From the NCBI RefSeq assembly GCF_012927345.1, contig NZ_JABBGJ010000065.1:1-36898 (forward strand): a DNA stretch of 36,898 nt. Reading direction: 5' to 3'. This DNA comes from Paraburkholderia polaris. Its GTDB lineage: Bacteria; Pseudomonadota; Gammaproteobacteria; Burkholderiales; Burkholderiaceae. A program made the translations under genes and the position numbers. Under the pieces are notes generated by a model. It was given only the letters and a program-made list of their open reading frames with translations, made no database searches and had not been told where the DNA came from. Positions 32,021-36,898 of the stretch are shown one piece after another (position 1 is the stretch's first letter; the number at the start of each line of letters is the position of its first letter).

Positions 32021-33544
32021 TTAAACCGTCGCGACCGGAATCTTGCCGATCTTTGCTTGCCATTCCTTCGGACCGGTCTGGTGCACCGAGGTGCCGTTCG
32101 AATCGACAGCAACCGTCACCGGCATATCCTGCACGTCGAACTCGTAGATCGCTTCCATGCCGAGGTCTTCGAACGCGAGAACCTTCGCGCTGCGAATTGC
32201 CTTCGACACGAGGTAAGCGGCACCGCCCACGGCCATCAGATACGCAGCCTTGTGCTTCTTGATTGCCTCGATCGCAACCGGACCGCGCTCGGCCTTGCCG
32301 ATCATCGAAATGAGACCGGTTTGCGACAACATGGTCTCAGTGAACTTGTCCATGCGCGTTGCGGTGGTCGGGCCGGCGGGGCCGACTGCTTCGTCGCGCA
32401 CCGGATCGACCGGGCCGACGTAGTAGATCACGCGGTTGGTGAAGTCGACCGGCAGCTTCTCGCCCTTCGCCAGCATATCGGCGATGCGCTTGTGCGCGGC
32501 GTCGCGGCCCGTCAACATCTTGCCCGACAGCAGCAGCGTCTGGCCCGGCGTCCATGCGGCGACTTGCTCCGGCGTCAGCGTGTTCAGATCGACGCGCTGG
32601 CTCTTTTCCGTGTCCGGTTCCCACTGCACCTTAGGCCATGCATCGAGCGACGGCGCTTCGAGCTTCGCCACGCCCGAGCCATCCAGCGTGAAGTGCGCGT
32701 GACGGGTCGCCGCGCAATTCGGGATGATCGCGATCGGCTTGCTCGCAGCGTGCGTCGGTGCGGCCATGATCTTCACGTCGAGCACCGTGGCGAGACCGCC
32801 GAGACCTTGTGCACCGATGCCGAGCGCGTTGACCTTCTCGTGCAGTTCGACGCGCAGTTCTTCGATCCAGTCCTGCGGGCCGCGTGCGATCACGTCCTGA
32901 ATGTCGATCGGATCCATCAGCGATTCCTTCGCCATCACCATCGCTTTCTCAGCGGTGCCGCCAATGCCGATCCCGAGCATGCCAGGCGGGCACCAGCCTG
33001 CGCCCATGGTCGGCACGGTCTTCAGAATCCAGTCGACGATCGAGTCCGACGGGTTCAGCATCGCGAACTTCGACTTGTTTTCCGAGCCGCCGCCCTTGGC
33101 TGCAACCTGCACGTCGACCTTGTCGCCCGGCACGATCTCGTAGTGGATCACGGCCGGCGTGTTGTCTTTCGTGTTCTTGCGCGCGCCTTCCGGCGGGCTC
33201 ACGATCGAGGCGCGCAGCACGTTGTCCGGGTTCAGATAACCGCGGCGCACGCCTTCGTTGATCATCTCGGTGACGCCCATCGTCGCACCGTCCCAACGCA
33301 CGTCCATGCCGACCTTCACGAACACCGTGACGATGCCAGTGTCCTGGCAGATCGGGCGCTTGCCTTCGGCGCACATGCGGCTGTTGGTGAGGATCTGCGC
33401 GATCGCATCCTTCGCGGCCGGGCTCTCTTCGAGCTCGTAAGCGCGGCCCAAGGCCTGGATGTAATCGAGCGGGTGGTAATAGCTGATGTACTGAAGCGAA
33501 TCAGCAATGCTCTGAATCAGATCTTCCTGTTTGATGACGGTCAT
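32021..33544 (-). CDS. fumA: Class I fumarate hydratase (iron-sulfur)
   Basis: This enzyme hydrates fumarate to malate in the citric acid cycle using a [4Fe-4S] cluster. The 507-residue protein fits the FumA/FumB type, with likely cluster ligands Cys66 (RPICQDTG), Cys185 (GAGWCPPGMLG) and Cys277 (IPNCAATRH). The N-terminal alpha and C-terminal beta domains are fused, as normal. It lies 54 bp downstream of the UPF0114 gene on the same strand. No strong ribosome binding site precedes ATG 33544. Confidence 0.95.
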   Translation of the reverse strand: MTVIKQEDLIQSIADSLQYISYYHPLDYIQALGRAYELEESPAAKDAIAQILTNSRMCAEGKRPICQDTGIVTVFVKVGMDVRWDGATMGVTEMINEGVRRGYLNPDNVLRASIVSPPEGARKNTKDNTPAVIHYEIVPGDKVDVQVAAKGGGSENKSKFAMLNPSDSIVDWILKTVPTMGAGWCPPGMLGIGIGGTAEKAMVMAKESLMDPIDIQDVIARGPQDWIEELRVELHEKVNALGIGAQGLGGLATVLDVKIMAAPTHAASKPIAIIPNCAATRHAHFTLDGSGVAKLEAPSLDAWPKVQWEPDTEKSQRVDLNTLTPEQVAAWTPGQTLLLSGKMLTGRDAAHKRIADMLAKGEKLPVDFTNRVIYYVGPVDPVRDEAVGPAGPTTATRMDKFTETMLSQTGLISMIGKAERGPVAIEAIKKHKAAYLMAVGGAAYLVSKAIRSAKVLAFEDLGMEAIYEFDVQDMPVTVAVDSNGTSVHQTGPKEWQAKIGKIPVATV

Positions 33545-33598
33545 GGCTAGCTCAGTGGGGACAGTGGCGCTTGTTTTCAGACTCGCAGGGCAGTGCGG

Positions 33599-34207
33599 TC
33601 AGTCGTGCGCCTTCAGGGGAGTGGAATCGTGCGAACTCACGACATGCAGCGCCGTGGGTTCCTGAAAATGTTTCGGGTGCGTATGCGTGGTCAGGCGATC
33701 GACCAACGCCATCACCACTGCCGAGACGAGGAACGCGACGTGGATGATCACCTGCCACATGATCGTATGCGTCGAATTCTGGTCGGGGCTAATGAAGGTC
33801 TTCAACAGATGGATCGATGAGATGCTGATCAGCGCCATTGAGAGCTTCACCTTCAGCACGCCGGCGTTCACGTGGTCGAGCCATTCCGGTTCGTCCGGAT
33901 GGCCCTCCACGCCTAAGCGCGACACGAAGGTTTCATACCCGCCGATGATCACCATGATCAGCAGGTTCGAGATCATCACCACGTCGATCAGGCCGAGTAC
34001 CACCAGCATGATGTTGGTTTCATCGAGCGTCATGGACGCTGTAACCAGATGCCAGACCTCTTTGACGAACAGGACGACGTAGACACCCTGGGCGACGATC
34101 AGGCCCAGGTAGAGTGGCACTTGCAGCCAGCGGCTCATGAAGATGATGGCGGGCAGCGGGCGCATCGGGCGGCGCTGACGGGCTGAGTCGGGTCGCGGGG
34201 CGGACAT
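33599..34207 (-). CDS. yqhA: UPF0114 family inner-membrane protein (YqhA-like)
   Basis: The 202-residue protein has about four hydrophobic helices: one around WLQVPLYLGLIVAQGVYVVL, one near IMLVVLGLIDVVMISNLLIMVIIGGYETFV, then SMALISISSIHLLKTF and VIIHVAFLVSAVVMALVD. This pattern, with GGYETFVSRL, is that of UPF0114/TIGR00645 (E. coli YqhA), of unknown function. I chose ATG 34207; a TTG at 34213 would add two residues. It may be co-transcribed with the downstream fumarase gene. Confidence 0.85.
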   Translation of the reverse strand: MSAPRPDSARQRRPMRPLPAIIFMSRWLQVPLYLGLIVAQGVYVVLFVKEVWHLVTASMTLDETNIMLVVLGLIDVVMISNLLIMVIIGGYETFVSRLGVEGHPDEPEWLDHVNAGVLKVKLSMALISISSIHLLKTFISPDQNSTHTIMWQVIIHVAFLVSAVVMALVDRLTTHTHPKHFQEPTALHVVSSHDSTPLKAHD

Positions 34208-34568
34208 AGGCAAGAGTCAGATGAAACGCAGGTGACGGAACACGGACTAAATGCGCTGATCCGAAGCGCAAACCAAACGCGCGGATCGAGCACGCAAACC
34301 AGGGCGCAGACGGCGCGGTACGCGGCCATGGGAGACCGGAAAAGCTCGCGTCAGGCGCGCTATTGTACAGCGTCGGCTGATTTTGCTGCGGCGCGGCGGG
34401 CAGTCGGGGCCGGCCGACGCTGCTGCGGCCCTCAGCGGCAACGGGCCTGAGTGGGCAGCCAGCTTCAGCGCGCAGCAAGCCTGTCGCAGGCAACGGCTCC
34501 CTGCACGCGGCTAGCCCTCAGCCCTCAGCCCTCTGCAAGCAGTGGCTCTTCGTAACAGGCGGCGGCGT
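34208..34568. other. Non-coding gap upstream of the UPF0114 gene
   Basis: The 361-bp gap holds a minus-strand -10-like TACAAT at 34362-34367, which may transcribe the UPF0114-fumarase pair with a leader of about 150 nt. No -35, RNA family or gene is evident; the 3' half is GC-rich without a clear terminator for the transporter gene. Confidence 0.4.
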
Positions 34569-35462
34569 TCAAGAGGCCACCGGCGGCACCCGCTTGACCT
34601 TCAGGCTCGCCAGCCCGATCCCCGCCACCACGCAGGCGAGTGCGACACCGTGCGCGAGTGTGGGCCGCTCGTCGAGAAATACAATGCCGTAAATCGCCGC
34701 CGCCACCGGCAGCACGGCGCTGAACACGCCCGCGAGACTGCCCGGCACATGACGAATGCCCTTCATCCACAGCCAGAACGAGAAGATGCTCGCCGACAGC
34801 CCGTACCACAGCACCAGCGTCCAGACGCTCACCGGTACCGCGCGATAGTCGAAGTGCAGCAGTGCGGTGGCGCCGAGCGGCAGCATCAGCAGCAGGCCGA
34901 ACATATGCGTGTAGGCGCAGATGTCGATCGGCGCGAGCGTCTGCGTCAAACGGCGCGACAGGATGATGTAAAGCGATTCGCAGCACACCGCGCCCAGCAC
35001 CATCAGATTGCCGGTGAGCGAAGTCTCGCCGCCCGCGTTCTCATCCACATGAGCCAGATTGATGACGACTACGCCGACGATCGCCAGCGCGATCGATGCG
35101 AGTGCCCGACCGTTCGGACGCTCTTTGAGGATCAGCCACGAGAGCAGCGCGACCACTGCGGGGATCGTGCTCGTGATGACGCCGGCCGCGACCGCGCTGG
35201 TGCGCTGCACGCCGCCCAGCATCAGCAACGTGAACCCGAAGGTGCCGAACAGCGCCTGCAAAAACAGATTGAGCCATTCGTCGCGTTTGACGCGGCGCAG
35301 CTTGGCGACGCGCAGCAGCGGCCACAACACCGCCATCGCAATGACGAAGCGCAGCAACGCGAACAGGGGCACGGGGACGAACTCGACGATCGATTTACCG
35401 ATTCCGACATTGCTGCCGACCAGCAGCATCGAGGTAATGAGAAGCAGGGAGTAACGATTCAA
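34569..35462 (-). CDS. EamA/DMT-family transporter
   Basis: The 297-residue inner-membrane protein has about ten hydrophobic helices in two repeated EamA halves, typical of the drug/metabolite transporter superfamily. The first half ends near LLSWLILKERPNGRALASIALAIVGVV and the second near IVFLDERPTLAHGVALACVVAGIGLA; both contain the usual acidic E-(K/E)-P loop. Substrates of this family include amino acids and small metabolites and cannot be predicted here. It stands alone. Confidence 0.9.
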   Translation of the reverse strand: MNRYSLLLITSMLLVGSNVGIGKSIVEFVPVPLFALLRFVIAMAVLWPLLRVAKLRRVKRDEWLNLFLQALFGTFGFTLLMLGGVQRTSAVAAGVITSTIPAVVALLSWLILKERPNGRALASIALAIVGVVVINLAHVDENAGGETSLTGNLMVLGAVCCESLYIILSRRLTQTLAPIDICAYTHMFGLLLMLPLGATALLHFDYRAVPVSVWTLVLWYGLSASIFSFWLWMKGIRHVPGSLAGVFSAVLPVAAAIYGIVFLDERPTLAHGVALACVVAGIGLASLKVKRVPPVAS

Positions 35463-35946
35463 GCTGGAATCCAGACGGCTAGTTCAGTTAGCATTGTAAG
35501 AGGGTCTGCGAGCCAGCGTAAAGGCGCGGCGCCAGTGCGGCACATGTGTGAGTTCCCCCGTGCCCGATATCGGCATGGTTCGTTGAGCCGGTATGTCGAT
35601 CCGAACGCATGAACGGAACGCAACGCGTAGCATGCCGTGCCTGACCGGTCTGAACCGCGTAAGGGTTTTCGCTCGTCACGCTATGCGGCTCGCGTAAGTG
35701 GCCGGTAAGTTGCAAAGTTTATGTTTGAACGTGAGAGCGGAACGTCGGCCATTCATTTATGTTGCAGTGCGGCACAAATGAAAGTGAAAGGCGAACGGGC
35801 CGCGGCGCTGCGATCGACGATCGATGCGCGAGGGTTGGAGACAGTGCGTCGTCAATTGATCATGGACGGCGGCGCCATCATGACATGGTGCGCCAAAAGG
35901 CGCGCCGGCACAGGTTTTACGTTTCATCTTCACCAAGGGGTTGTCG
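35463..35946. other. Non-coding gap upstream of acs
   Basis: The 484-bp gap contains an exact 12-bp direct repeat CAGTGCGGCACA at 35533-35544 and 35765-35776, and a hairpin GCGCC-AAAA-GGCGC at 35890-35903 in the probable acs leader. I found no convincing promoter hexamers. Open frames here lack ribosome binding sites. Confidence 0.45.

Positions 35947-36898
<952 letters not shown>

Noticed and set aside
31919..33550. Plus-strand open frame of 543 codons opposite fumarase
   Set aside because: Antisense shadow, rich in Arg and His. It also crosses the fumarase terminator.

Overview
The window is chromosomal DNA from a betaproteobacterium, most likely Paraburkholderia or a close Burkholderia relative. 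The evidence is the GC-rich codon use, the 5S rRNA sequence, the imuA-imuB-dnaE2 cassette, an ftrABCD ferrous iron operon, the hbdH-patatin pair and a DUF3563 peptide. No phage, insertion sequence, CRISPR array or tRNA was seen. Function calls rest on family motifs read by eye; no search was run.

Region 1 (1-7.2 kb): the end of an rRNA operon (5S rRNA and terminator) is followed by a LexA-controlled SOS mutagenesis operon, imuA-imuB-dnaE2. ImuB and DnaE2 each carry a long, nearly perfect, in-frame minisatellite (9-bp and 15-bp units), which makes both proteins longer than usual. Region 2 (7.2-9.6 kb): an RmlD-like reductase, a CopZ-like copper chaperone and a divergent CueR with a perfect CueR operator, then a 48-residue DUF3563 peptide gene whose upstream region carries NtrC-like sites and a sigma-54-like promoter. 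Region 3 (9.7-19.7 kb): housekeeping and metabolic genes. These are a proline-rich secreted protein, an orphan ABC binding protein, rlmJ, an aldo/keto reductase, 3-hydroxybutyrate dehydrogenase with a patatin phospholipase, an aromatic/aspartate aminotransferase, and uvrB.

Region 4 (19.8-31.8 kb) is rich in iron genes: ftrABCD, hemP, a tonB-exbB-exbD operon behind bfd, and bfr. Fur-box-like sites sit at the ftrA, hemP and bfd promoters, and the ftrA and bfd operators share an identical 17-mer. Between them lie a DUF1857 protein, an OsmC protein, a pirin with a divergent LysR regulator, and a 39-residue exported peptide. A 20-residue membrane peptide with a strong ribosome binding site precedes tonB. 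murI lies between bfd and bfr.

Region 5 (32-36.9 kb): class I fumarase, a UPF0114 membrane protein, an EamA-type transporter, and the first 317 codons of acetyl-CoA synthetase, which runs off the end.

The clearest joint themes are SOS-induced mutagenesis plus excision repair, and Fur-controlled iron import (Ftr), TonB energy supply, storage (Bfr) and release (Bfd). No outer-membrane receptor is encoded in the window. The best candidates for something undescribed are the paired minisatellites in the mutasome genes, the NtrC/sigma-54-like control region of the DUF3563 gene, the tiny ORF before tonB, and a pseudoknot-capable region between ftrD and hemP.
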